DNA from: Alcaligenes pakistanensis
GTDB taxonomy: Bacteria; Pseudomonadota; Gammaproteobacteria; Burkholderiales; Burkholderiaceae_B
Direction of reading: 5' to 3'
NCBI RefSeq assembly: GCF_014652815.1
Contig: NZ_BMZN01000003.1
Span: 141,429-205,428, forward strand
Length of the DNA stretch: 64,000 bases
Shown: one piece after another, positions 35,626 through 43,863 of the stretch
Position numbering within the stretch: the first letter of the stretch is position 1
Layout of the letters: every line of letters begins with the position of its first letter
Made by a program: the position numbers and the translations under genes
Notes under the pieces: generated by a model
Database searches by the model: none
Seen by the model: the letters and a program-made list of their open reading frames with translations, nothing else
Told to the model about the DNA's origin: nothing

Positions 35626-36993
35626 TCAGGAACCGGCTACCGACATCTGCTCGATCAGGATGGAACCCGTGCGCTTGGAACCTGCCGCAAAAGTATCCGC
35701 CCCTACGGCCACAATCTGCGCAAACATCTCGGCCAAATTACCGGCGATGGTGATTTCCTCCACCGCATGCTGAATACGGCCGTTTTCCACCCAGTAACCG
35801 AAAGCACCCCGCGAGTAGTCGCCGGTCAGGTAGTTAATCCCTTGGCCGATCAGCTCAGTGACCAGCAGGCCACGGCCCATTTTCTTCAGCATGGCATCCA
35901 GATCGTCCTCGGGACGAGTCAGACGCGAGCTAAGCAGCAGGTTATGCGAGCCGCCGGCATTACCTGTGGAAGGCACACCCAGCTTGCGACCTGCATAGGA
36001 AGACAGAAAATAACCCTTCAGTTCCCCGCCCCGAACCACATCACGATCGCAGGTACGTACCCCTTCAGAATCAAATGGGGCACTGCCCATTGCAGCAGCC
36101 AGGTGTGGGCGCTCGAGCACATCAATGTGCTTGGCCATGACGGATTTGCCCAGCGAATCCAGCAAGAACGTGGTTTTACGATACAAGGCCGAGCCACTGG
36201 TAGCCTGAACCAAGGCACCGATCAAGCCCACGGCCAAAGGCGCCTCGAACAAAACAGGGTAACGGCCTGTAGGAATACGGCGTGCCGACAGACGCGACAA
36301 GGTACGCTCAGCGGAATAACGACCTACCGACTCTGGACTGGCCAAACGAGAAGGATCGCGCGAGCTGCTGTACCAGTAATCGCGGTGCATATTGTCGCCC
36401 TTGCCCGCAATGGGACTGACGCTCAGCGAGTGGCGGCTATAGGGGTAGCCCCCCAGGAAACCGCGACTATTCCCCATCACAAAGTGCCCTTCCAGCGTAT
36501 CGACCGATGCGCCTTCGGAATTGGTGATCAGCGGGCTCAACTCCAGCGCGGCCTGTTCGGCACGGATCGCCAGCTTGGCGGCCTGATCCGCATCCAGCAT
36601 CCAGGGGTGGTGCAAATGCAGATCGGGATAGCTTTGGGCCAGCATGTCTTTTTCAGGCAGGCCGGCATAGGGATCTTCAGCGGTGTAGCGGGCAATATGC
36701 CAGGCAGCTTCTACCGTTTCACGCAAGGCCTTGACCGAAAAGTCCGAGGTCGATGCCGAACCACTGCGCTGGCCGGCGAACACCGTCACACCCAAGGAGC
36801 GGTCTTGCGTCTGCTCTACCGTTTCCAGTTCCAGCTGGCGCACGGACACCGCCAAACCTTTGTTCTCAGAAATATCGACGGCAGCATCACTGGCGCCCAG
36901 TTTTTTGGCATGTCGCAGCGCTTCATCCACCAATTCGCAAAACTGGAACTGATTGGCACTGATCGACAATTGGGAAATAGTTGGATGACTCAT
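35626..36993 (-). CDS. pmbA: Metalloprotease regulator PmbA (TldE)
   Basis: The 455-residue PmbA/TldE partner of TldD has VRQLELETVEQTQDRSLGV at the N-terminus, TNSEGASVDTLEGHFVM-like segments and a C-terminal GDYSRGAFGYWVENGRIQ / EITIAGNLAEMFAQI typical of the family. TldD/TldE degrade unfolded peptides and mature some RiPPs and toxins. A yjgA-like gene is divergent, as in many proteobacteria. Confidence 0.95.
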   Translation of the reverse strand: MSHPTISQLSISANQFQFCELVDEALRHAKKLGASDAAVDISENKGLAVSVRQLELETVEQTQDRSLGVTVFAGQRSGSASTSDFSVKALRETVEAAWHIARYTAEDPYAGLPEKDMLAQSYPDLHLHHPWMLDADQAAKLAIRAEQAALELSPLITNSEGASVDTLEGHFVMGNSRGFLGGYPYSRHSLSVSPIAGKGDNMHRDYWYSSSRDPSRLASPESVGRYSAERTLSRLSARRIPTGRYPVLFEAPLAVGLIGALVQATSGSALYRKTTFLLDSLGKSVMAKHIDVLERPHLAAAMGSAPFDSEGVRTCDRDVVRGGELKGYFLSSYAGRKLGVPSTGNAGGSHNLLLSSRLTRPEDDLDAMLKKMGRGLLVTELIGQGINYLTGDYSRGAFGYWVENGRIQHAVEEITIAGNLAEMFAQIVAVGADTFAAGSKRTGSILIEQMSVAGS

Positions 36994-37060
36994 TGCTACT
37001 CTTTGAGGGTTAGGCGGTTATCATAGCCAATTGGCGACAATCTTTGCTATTTCACTTCTT

Positions 37061-37615
37061 ATGTCCCGCCCACGCACTGAAATCGATGAAAACGGTTACG
37101 ACCGCCCCAGCAAATCACAGGTTAAGCGCGAAATGCACGCTTTACTGGATCTGGGTAAACGCCTGATTGAGGTCTCTGACGACAGACTCAAACAGCTAAA
37201 TCTAGACGAGTCCCTGATGGCTGCCATCAAGGCTGCCAAACGCATCAGCCCAACGGCGCGCGAAGGCCGTCGCCGTCAGATCCACTATGTGGGCAAACTG
37301 ATGCGCAATGTGGACCCCGAACCGATCCTGAAGCAACTGGATGTCTGGGAAAACGGCTCCAAGGAAGACACCCGTGCCATGCACAGGCTGGAGGCTTTGC
37401 GCGACCTGTTGTTGCGCAATGACGACGCTTTGACCGAATTCATGAATGAATTTTCCGGTGCCGATATCCAGCAATTGCGCACCTTGATCCGGGCTGCGCG
37501 CAAAGAATCGGAAAAAAATTCCACACTGGAACAGGGCCAAGACCCCCAACGCAAGCATTACCGTGCCTTGTACCAGTACATCAAGACCTTGGTAGATCTT
37601 TCGGAGTCCCCATGA
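37061..37615 (+). CDS. yjgA: Ribosome-associated protein YjgA (DarP family)
   Basis: The 184-residue protein starts at ATG 37061 ([20 protein letters not shown]), the usual YjgA start, and has the conserved helices [20 protein letters not shown] and [20 protein letters not shown]. YjgA/DarP binds late 50S assembly intermediates. It is divergent from pmbA, a conserved arrangement, and overlaps the downstream esterase by 4 bp (ATGA). Confidence 0.92.
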   Translation: MSRPRTEIDENGYDRPSKSQVKREMHALLDLGKRLIEVSDDRLKQLNLDESLMAAIKAAKRISPTAREGRRRQIHYVGKLMRNVDPEPILKQLDVWENGSKEDTRAMHRLEALRDLLLRNDDALTEFMNEFSGADIQQLRTLIRAARKESEKNSTLEQGQDPQRKHYRALYQYIKTLVDLSESP

Positions 37616-38280
37616 ACCCTCTGCTTGAGTCGATTGAGATTGAAACCGGTGCCAACCCTCAGCATGCCGTTATCTGGCTGCATGGCTTAGGTGCCGACGG
37701 TCACGATTTTGCCCCGATAGTGCCGGAATTGGGCCTGCAAAATGCCCCCGCTATCCGCTTCATCTTCCCACATGCCCCGATTCAGCCCGTCACGATCAAC
37801 GGCGGCATGGCCATGCGCTCCTGGTACGACATTTATGTTGCTGACCTGGTCCGCCACGAGGACGAAAGCGGCCTGCGCCAATCCCAAATCAACGTGCAGA
37901 ATCTGATCGCCCGCGAAAACGCTCGCGGCATTCCGACTGAAAACATTGTGCTGGCCGGCTTTTCACAAGGCTGCGCCATGACCTTGCAGACCGGCCTGCG
38001 TTTGCCCGAACGTCTGGCAGGCATGCTCTGTCTGTCTGGGTATCTGCCTTTGGCCGCTGCCGTCGCTGCCGAGCGCCACCCCGCCAACCAGGACACGCCT
38101 ATTTTCATGGCGCACGGCAGCATGGACCCGGTGGTGCCTATCACCCGTGCCGAGGCCAGCCGCCAACAACTGAAAGCCATGGGCTATCAGGTGCAATGGA
38201 ATGTGTATCCCATGCCCCACGCGGTCTGTCCGGAAGAAATCACGGCCGTTGGCCAATTCTTGAAGCAAGTGCTGAAGTAA
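37612..38280 (+). CDS. Alpha/beta-hydrolase carboxylesterase/lysophospholipase
   Basis: The 222-residue serine hydrolase resembles acyl-protein thioesterase/carboxylesterase. It has the oxyanion segment [14 protein letters not shown] (23-36), the nucleophile Ser in [16 protein letters not shown], the Asp in HGSMDPVVP and the His in MPHAVCPEE. The start overlaps the yjgA stop (ATGA), so they are co-translated. The substrate is unknown. Confidence 0.9.
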   Translation: MNPLLESIEIETGANPQHAVIWLHGLGADGHDFAPIVPELGLQNAPAIRFIFPHAPIQPVTINGGMAMRSWYDIYVADLVRHEDESGLRQSQINVQNLIARENARGIPTENIVLAGFSQGCAMTLQTGLRLPERLAGMLCLSGYLPLAAAVAAERHPANQDTPIFMAHGSMDPVVPITRAEASRQQLKAMGYQVQWNVYPMPHAVCPEEITAVGQFLKQVLK

Positions 38281-38320
38281 GCGCTGCTCCTGCAACGGGC
38301 TCCCCAACCCGACCAAAAGA

Positions 38321-38352
38321 AAAACGCCACTGAATATCAGTGGCGTTTTTTT
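38321..38352 (+). terminator. Terminator after the esterase gene (bidirectional)
   Basis: A perfect 13-pair stem (AAAACGCCACTGA / TCAGTGGCGTTTT) with loop ATA and a run of seven T separates the esterase from the convergent CocE-type gene. Confidence 0.9.
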
Positions 38353-38366
38353 AACTTGAGCAGGTC

Positions 38367-40442
38367 TTATTGATAGACCCGTGCAATGCGGTCAGTCCAT
38401 GTCTTTTCCCGGACGACAAGGCCATTTTCCCGCAAAACCTTGGTGAAAGTGACATAAAAGTAAGAGGCGTCAGACTCGATTCGCGCCGTCGTCGCCAAGT
38501 CTATCTCCCTGCCCTTGATGGTAAAGACGTTGCGGCGCTCACCCTGATAGCTGGCTTTAGCCGGTTGCGCATCATTGACATCCCAGCGATACGACTCACT
38601 GGACTTGTAGATATTGTCATTTAACATCCAGCTAATATCGCTGACCGTTGTAAAGGTCGAGTCTCCGGTTTGCTCATTGCGCACACTATTGAAAACCGGA
38701 CCATTATTCTCGATTTGCCGACCAAAGGGGGCTTGATCACTGGCTTGTGGTGGCGGCAGAACGCAGGCTTGCGTACCTTGCTCTTGTACAGGCACCACAG
38801 GCAAGTCCAGCCATGTGTCCTCACCGGGAAAAAGACGGGTACTGCCCGGCGTAGGGCTGGGCCAGATCATGGGAAACTGAGCATTCGAGACAGCCAGACG
38901 AATACGGTGGCCAGGCTTGAAGCGCCACGTTGTAAAGTGAATCGCTGTTGCCAAGGAGGTTTCCTGGTCCGGCACCAAAGCAGCAGGTTCAAGCCTTGAG
39001 AAGCGTTGCGCAGGGTTAATGGTTGCCCCACTCACCAAGGACACCTTGCCATCCGGGGCCACGTCTTCCAGGCGCACGCTCCACTGATAAAACGGTGCGT
39101 CTGCCGCTACGCGCAGGTTTAGCTGCGGCATACCCATAATTTCTATCGCTGCGCTCAAGGGGGCCGAATCATAAACCAGGCTGTGCGCATCGTCCGCACT
39201 CATATCGCCGGTCTGCTCTCCCCACCAGCCACCGGCCGCCAAGCCGGTACCTGCCCGATAAGGCAAGGTCTGAGCCATTTCCTGAGCCGGCCCCGCTTCC
39301 CCCAGATATTTCCCGGCACGTGGATAAAGGCGCTGTGTGGAACTGCCCTCCAACGGCCATTGGGCATCACAACGCCAGTAGCCCGGCACGGTTTCCAGGT
39401 CAGTCGCCGGAGCATGTCCAGTCCGCATGAATGCCATGCGGCGAGGATCTTCTAACACTCCATTTTCGATACCCTTTAACCAATAATCCCACCAACGCAG
39501 CGCTTTTTGACGCCATTCGTAATTCGGGCCGGGCACACCGTACTCGGGCCAGGCATGGTTCCAAGGACCAATTTCCACAATAACGGGGGCCTTGGCAGTC
39601 TGGCTGACATCCACGGCAAAATCACGATAGCCATCCAGCAAACCACCGATCAAATAGGCCGGAACCTCCAGGGGCTCTTTGAACGCCACTGATTCTTTAC
39701 GCCAAAACTCACCGTCTTGCTGTTGACGCAGCCAGGTAAAAATCCACGGCTCACGGTCAAATCGATTCTGAAAGTAGGTTTCATCAATCCGATAGTCAGG
39801 ACTCTGCGGCATTGAATTGTCGGTATCAATCTGATGCGCATAGGAGTCTATGTGCAAAGCACCATCTATATAGTGGACATCGTTGTAGAACAGGTCTGTC
39901 GAGCCGTGCGCCGCAATAATGGCTTTCAGTGCCGCAGGCTTTCTGTGAGCGGTCATCAAGGAATTGAAGGCGCTCCAGGATAGTCCGTACATGCCAACCT
40001 TGCCATTGGACCAACTTTTCCGGGACAGCTGTGCGATCAGCTCTTCGGCATCATCGATTTCAGCGGCCGAATACTCGCTTTCAGGGACTGGGCCATCACT
40101 GCCCCCGGTGCCACGTACATCCACCCGTGCGAGCACATAGCCGCGCTTGGCAAAATAGGAGCCATATTCGTAGTCGCCCAGCGCAAAAAAATCATCTTTG
40201 CGATACGGCAACATTTCCATAATGACTGGAAATGTCTCCCCCGGTTTTTTTGCTGCTGGCCGGTAGTAGGTCACCGCCAAACGCACGCCGTCTTTCATCT
40301 GCAACGTGTCATTTTCCAGAGAAAACTCGTAGAGCTCATTGTCCTGAGGCGACGCTTCATACACGGAGCAGGCGGCCAAGCCACCAAGTAAAAATAGGCT
40401 CATTGTCAGCCGTTTCAGGATGACCACAATCAAACGCCTCAT
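38367..40442 (-). CDS. CocE/NonD-family (S15) hydrolase lipoprotein
   Basis: The 691-residue protein has a lipoprotein signal with the lipobox LAAC (Cys25). A second Met at residue 14 could be the start. It is an X-Pro dipeptidyl-peptidase/CocE alpha/beta-hydrolase: RGTGGSDGPVP (about 112-122), the nucleophile Ser in YGLSWSAFNSLM, the acid Asp in GGLLDGYRDFAVD and the His in GPWNHAWPE, followed by a C-terminal jelly-roll (about 400-545) and an extra beta-rich extension with DISWMLNDNIYKSSESYRWD. It hydrolyses esters or amides in the envelope. Its promoter is in the 200-bp gap before the downstream GNAT fusion gene. Confidence 0.85.
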   Translation of the reverse strand: MRRLIVVILKRLTMSLFLLGGLAACSVYEASPQDNELYEFSLENDTLQMKDGVRLAVTYYRPAAKKPGETFPVIMEMLPYRKDDFFALGDYEYGSYFAKRGYVLARVDVRGTGGSDGPVPESEYSAAEIDDAEELIAQLSRKSWSNGKVGMYGLSWSAFNSLMTAHRKPAALKAIIAAHGSTDLFYNDVHYIDGALHIDSYAHQIDTDNSMPQSPDYRIDETYFQNRFDREPWIFTWLRQQQDGEFWRKESVAFKEPLEVPAYLIGGLLDGYRDFAVDVSQTAKAPVIVEIGPWNHAWPEYGVPGPNYEWRQKALRWWDYWLKGIENGVLEDPRRMAFMRTGHAPATDLETVPGYWRCDAQWPLEGSSTQRLYPRAGKYLGEAGPAQEMAQTLPYRAGTGLAAGGWWGEQTGDMSADDAHSLVYDSAPLSAAIEIMGMPQLNLRVAADAPFYQWSVRLEDVAPDGKVSLVSGATINPAQRFSRLEPAALVPDQETSLATAIHFTTWRFKPGHRIRLAVSNAQFPMIWPSPTPGSTRLFPGEDTWLDLPVVPVQEQGTQACVLPPPQASDQAPFGRQIENNGPVFNSVRNEQTGDSTFTTVSDISWMLNDNIYKSSESYRWDVNDAQPAKASYQGERRNVFTIKGREIDLATTARIESDASYFYVTFTKVLRENGLVVREKTWTDRIARVYQ

Positions 40443-40650
40443 TTCTTCCCCTGATCTTTAGTGCCAGACGCCACTCTTTGAGCCCGCGCCAAGCTTATGA
40501 ACCTGCAAAGACGCGGAGTCAGCTCTATCGTGATCCACGGTGACGAGCTCATCTTAGCGGCCCGGCGTCTATGGATTACGGCACCGGAAAGGGAAGATTA
40601 AACGCAATACTGCTGGCAGAAGAGCGCTTAGCTGCAGCTCCTGCCAGCGT
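40443..40650. other. Intergenic gap
   Basis: These 208 bp lie between the hydrolase start and the end of the acyltransferase fusion gene. They should carry the hydrolase promoter and the terminator of the fusion gene. I see no clear hairpin or ORF. Confidence 0.4.
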
Positions 40651-43122
40651 TTAGTCAGAACGGCGCGTCTCGCCCAGATCCAGCCAGACACGGCGCATGC
40701 TGGGGTCTTCGGGGTCGGCATCGTTCTGAAAGCCCAGACGCTTCATCAAAGCCTGCATGGGCGCATTGGAAGCCAGCACATAGCCATCTATATACGTCAG
40801 GCCCTGCTCCGCTGCCGCCTGGATCAACGCCTGCATCAAGGTGACTCCCAGACCACGCCGCTGCCAGGCATCCCCAATCACCAAGGCATACTCAGCCCCC
40901 CGGCCATCACCATTACGCAGATAGTGAGCAAAACCAATAATCTCGTCTCGCGGATGGTTTCGGTTGTCTGGATTGGGTGAACGCACCGTCGCGATCAGCG
41001 CCAGCTCCCGGTCGTAGTCGATACGGGTATAGCGAGACAACATGCGTGGGGTCAGTTCGCGCAGCATGGACACGAAACGCATATAGCGGCTTTCATCCGA
41101 CAGGCCGCGCATAAAGGCTTGCAGTGCTTCGGCATCTTCTGGACGGATAGGTCGCAAGGTCCAGCGTTGATCGTCACTGAACTGACGCCGCTCAATCAGG
41201 TGACGCGGGTAAGGGTGAATCGCCATGTGGCGATAGCCCGCGGTCTCAGGCAGTACCAGCATGGACTGCTTGCTCAGGGATATGGAAATACTCTTGATGT
41301 ACAGGCTGTTCTCACCCGCCATGATCGGGTCCAGCACCACACGACTCACGCCGGGCAGCTCACTCATCAAATCCGACAAGCGCTCCAGCACCTGCAAAAG
41401 CTGCGTCAACACCAAGGGAGTCAACTGCGCGGACAAGCTCTTGCGCCACAGCGGGCTACGCTCTACCAGCTGACGTGCCAAATAGCGGTTCAGCGGTGGC
41501 AACTCCACCGCCGGATAGGTCGACGACAGCCAGTCTGCATGGTCTGCACCACCAAACACGGCGTAAGGGCCCAGCTTGTCGTCTGTCTCGAAACGCAGAC
41601 CCATAGCCGGGACATCCGGATCAGGCTGCCCCTGATCGTGGGTAATACGCAAATCCACCACGGGCACATGGAAGTAGCGCAGCAGATCGCGACACTCCTG
41701 TTCGCTGGCCTCGCGTCGTTCGCTTTGGATCTGACGCACCAGTTCGCGGGCAGGCTCCACTTCGGGCAAGGTACCCAATGGCAAAGGCGGCAAGGTTTGC
41801 TGCGACAAGTGCTGGTTGTAGTGATAGCGCGCCAGCAGATCAAAGGCATTGGCGGCCGTATCCGGCGTCCGGAAAGCCGGTGTGCCTACGCCGTCCAGTA
41901 AATGGCGCAAGGGCCGCATATCCGCATCGCCAATCAGACATGTAATAATCGGCTTGCGGGCGCTGGCCGACAACATGGCCAGTTCACGCGATACGGCAGG
42001 CATATCAGCCAAGGGATCGGGAGTCAACAAAACCAGCACCCCATCAATATCCTTATCATCCAGCAAGGTGGAGATGACCGAGTCGATACGCATGGGGGTT
42101 AGCGGCACATAGGTGACCACCGGGTTTTGCACCTGATCGCCAGGGGCCAGCAAATTATCCAGCGCACGTTGAGTCGATGCCGATAATTCGGGACATGTCA
42201 CCGCCGCATCCGAGCCCAACACATCCAGGGCCATCTGCGCCGCCCCGTTGCCATTGGAGAACAAGGCAATGCGTCGTCCTTTGGGGCGACGGGTATAAAC
42301 CAATACTTTCAGCGCCGAGAACAGCTGCACAAAATAACGGATCCGCACCGCCCCCACGCGCCGCATCAAAGCGTTAAATACCGCCTCGTGGGCTTCCCCT
42401 TGCTGACGTTGGCCGCCTACCTTCAACACCACCACAGGTTTGACGGCAGCCACCGCATGCAAGGCACTGGTGAAACGGCGCGATGCCGGTGTATGTTCCA
42501 GATACAGCGCAATACTGTCGGTGCGCGGGTCCATGGCCAGGTATTCCAGCACCTCGGGTACATCAATCACCGCCTCGTCACCCACCGACACAATGGCAGA
42601 GAACCCCAGGCTGACATCCTCAGCCCAATCCATCAGCGCCGAAGTAATCGAACGCGATTGGGACACCAGGGCAACCCGGCCCGCCAAAGCCATCTGTGGC
42701 TCGTGGCTTAGATTGATCCCTAAATAAGGCCGCTGCACACCAAAAGCACGGGGGCCTAACACCACACAATCATTGATACGTGCCCAGGAGCGTGCATAAA
42801 CCATGTCTTCCATGGGATCACGGGACGCCAGATTGGAGGACAAGAGCAGAACGACGCGTGGCTTGTGTACTCGAATGGCATCGAGCGCCTGCGGCAAGCG
42901 CACCGGCTCAATACAAACCAGCGCCAAGTCCAGGCGCTGTGTATCTGTCAAACCATCCAGACGCTCCGGCACCAGAACCTGGGTGGCCGTAATGCGCGCC
43001 TGCGTAATCCGTCCCGCCAGCCGGGCGGGCATTTCCTTGATCAGGGGCAAGGGTAATGTGGACACGACCAGCACCGAGCGGGGCTCAAACAATGCTGTCA
43101 GACGATGCCTTAGGGCTGCCAT
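40651..43122 (-). CDS. Acyl-CoA-synthetase-like / GNAT acetyltransferase fusion (Pat-like), degenerate synthetase half
   Basis: The 823-residue protein (ATG 43122) has an NDP-forming acyl-CoA synthetase-like scaffold, with CoA-binding (about 5-125), ligase-CoA (about 145-430) and a reduced ATP-grasp-like region (about 460-620). A C-terminal GNAT domain (about 655-820) has RPIRPEDAEALQAFMRGLSD and the acetyl-CoA loop WQRRGLGVTLM. Pat-type enzymes acetylate lysines on acetyl-CoA synthetase and other proteins. Here the synthetase half lacks its usual signatures: LVVSTLPLP in place of V-I-G-A-S, GEAHEAVFN where S-H-T-G-A is expected, and no D-I-x-H-K-S-D-x-G-G-V. The GNAT half looks intact. The synthetase part may be purely sensory. 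Confidence 0.8.
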   Translation of the reverse strand: MAALRHRLTALFEPRSVLVVSTLPLPLIKEMPARLAGRITQARITATQVLVPERLDGLTDTQRLDLALVCIEPVRLPQALDAIRVHKPRVVLLLSSNLASRDPMEDMVYARSWARINDCVVLGPRAFGVQRPYLGINLSHEPQMALAGRVALVSQSRSITSALMDWAEDVSLGFSAIVSVGDEAVIDVPEVLEYLAMDPRTDSIALYLEHTPASRRFTSALHAVAAVKPVVVLKVGGQRQQGEAHEAVFNALMRRVGAVRIRYFVQLFSALKVLVYTRRPKGRRIALFSNGNGAAQMALDVLGSDAAVTCPELSASTQRALDNLLAPGDQVQNPVVTYVPLTPMRIDSVISTLLDDKDIDGVLVLLTPDPLADMPAVSRELAMLSASARKPIITCLIGDADMRPLRHLLDGVGTPAFRTPDTAANAFDLLARYHYNQHLSQQTLPPLPLGTLPEVEPARELVRQIQSERREASEQECRDLLRYFHVPVVDLRITHDQGQPDPDVPAMGLRFETDDKLGPYAVFGGADHADWLSSTYPAVELPPLNRYLARQLVERSPLWRKSLSAQLTPLVLTQLLQVLERLSDLMSELPGVSRVVLDPIMAGENSLYIKSISISLSKQSMLVLPETAGYRHMAIHPYPRHLIERRQFSDDQRWTLRPIRPEDAEALQAFMRGLSDESRYMRFVSMLRELTPRMLSRYTRIDYDRELALIATVRSPNPDNRNHPRDEIIGFAHYLRNGDGRGAEYALVIGDAWQRRGLGVTLMQALIQAAAEQGLTYIDGYVLASNAPMQALMKRLGFQNDADPEDPSMRRVWLDLGETRRSD

Positions 43123-43403
43123 GATTGTTCCGCCATAAGAAGACCACACACCAAAATAATGAACTCTCCCATCTTAAGCACAGCCGCCTACAAATAAAAG
43201 GGACTTGGCTGGCTATATCTGTCTTGCGTCATAGGTCCGGGTTTTACCCTGCTACGGGCCATTCATATACTTTCGTATAAAAAGCATACGCTAATGCCTG
43301 CTCAAAAATGCTTCAAAGCCAGTCGCAAAGCGGTTTGCAGATCGTAAAATAACATCCGTTCGGAAAGCAGGACCTTTCGTTCTCTCTGACAGGAAAAAAC
43401 ACT

Positions 43404-43460
43404 ATGTCCAGCGACGATAGTCGAAGAAAGATGCTGCACAGGTCACTCAGCCACCACTGA
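43404..43460 (+). CDS. Short upstream ORF 1 (18 codons) in the mgtA leader
   Basis: ATG to TGA encodes 18 residues with an acidic start (MSSDD) and a basic/His-rich end, preceded by AGGA nine bases upstream. It lies 53 bp before the next short frame. Whether it is translated is unknown. Leader peptides upstream of Mg2+ transporters are known in enterics, which is the reason for listing it. Confidence 0.3.
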   Translation: MSSDDSRRKMLHRSLSHH

Positions 43461-43512
43461 CCCACCGGGTTGTCTGCTGAAGTGGTTTGCGCAGCACGAC
43501 CAGGAGTCACCC

Positions 43513-43728
43513 ATGCACCGCCTTACTCATACTGGACCGATCCAGGCCTTTGCGCCTTGCGGATCGCCTCTTGCCACACCTTGCCCCACCACGCGTACCG
43601 TGGGCCGCCGCCCTGCTCTCGCCTGGCGCATCAATACGGCCAGTCGCAAACCAGAAAGCCACTGGATTGCAGACAGCGACAAACCACCCTTACCCCGACT
43701 GTGGCGCAGCACGCTTCCCAGCCACTAA
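43513..43728 (+). CDS. Upstream ORF 2, proline-rich 71-residue peptide in the mgtA leader
   Basis: The frame has the best ribosome-binding site of the region: AGGAG at 43502-43506, six bases before the ATG. It encodes 71 residues with eleven prolines. The end is DKPPLPRLWRSTLPSH, with codons CCA CCC TTA CCC at 43684-43695. The stop lies 135 nt before mgtA. The proline-rich PLPR segment recalls the enteric MgtL leader (EPDPTPLPRRR). No other homology is recognised. It might equally be a spurious frame. Confidence 0.4.
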   Translation: MHRLTHTGPIQAFAPCGSPLATPCPTTRTVGRRPALAWRINTASRKPESHWIADSDKPPLPRLWRSTLPSH

Positions 43729-43863
43729 GCGTTTAGCCTTCGCCCCCTAAATCCGCTTGTTCTTATTTTCAGTTTGCCGACCCTGAAACGGTTGGCAGGA
43801 CTTACCGTGTCCGGCCTTTAGCGTCGGCCCGGCATTGTCACGCCTGTACACCAGGAGTATTTC

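Larger units (their letters stand above)
43123..43863 (+). promoter_or_regulatory. Long divergent region and leader of mgtA
   Basis: About 740 bp lie between the fusion gene and mgtA. A small dyad (TATAC-TTTC-GTATA at 43266-43279) sits in an AT-rich stretch suited to a promoter. Two short frames with fair-to-good ribosome-binding sites (43404 and 43513) lie in the presumed mgtA leader, and the mgtA Shine-Dalgarno (AGGAG) is embedded in CCTG-TACAC-CAGG, a small stem that could hide it. No M-box riboswitch core is recognised, but I could not fold the RNA. Confidence 0.5.

Noticed and set aside
43123-43863. M-box or other known riboswitch before mgtA
   Set aside because: I looked for a conserved M-box-like core and did not recognise one, but I could not fold or search the RNA, so this is only a tentative rejection.
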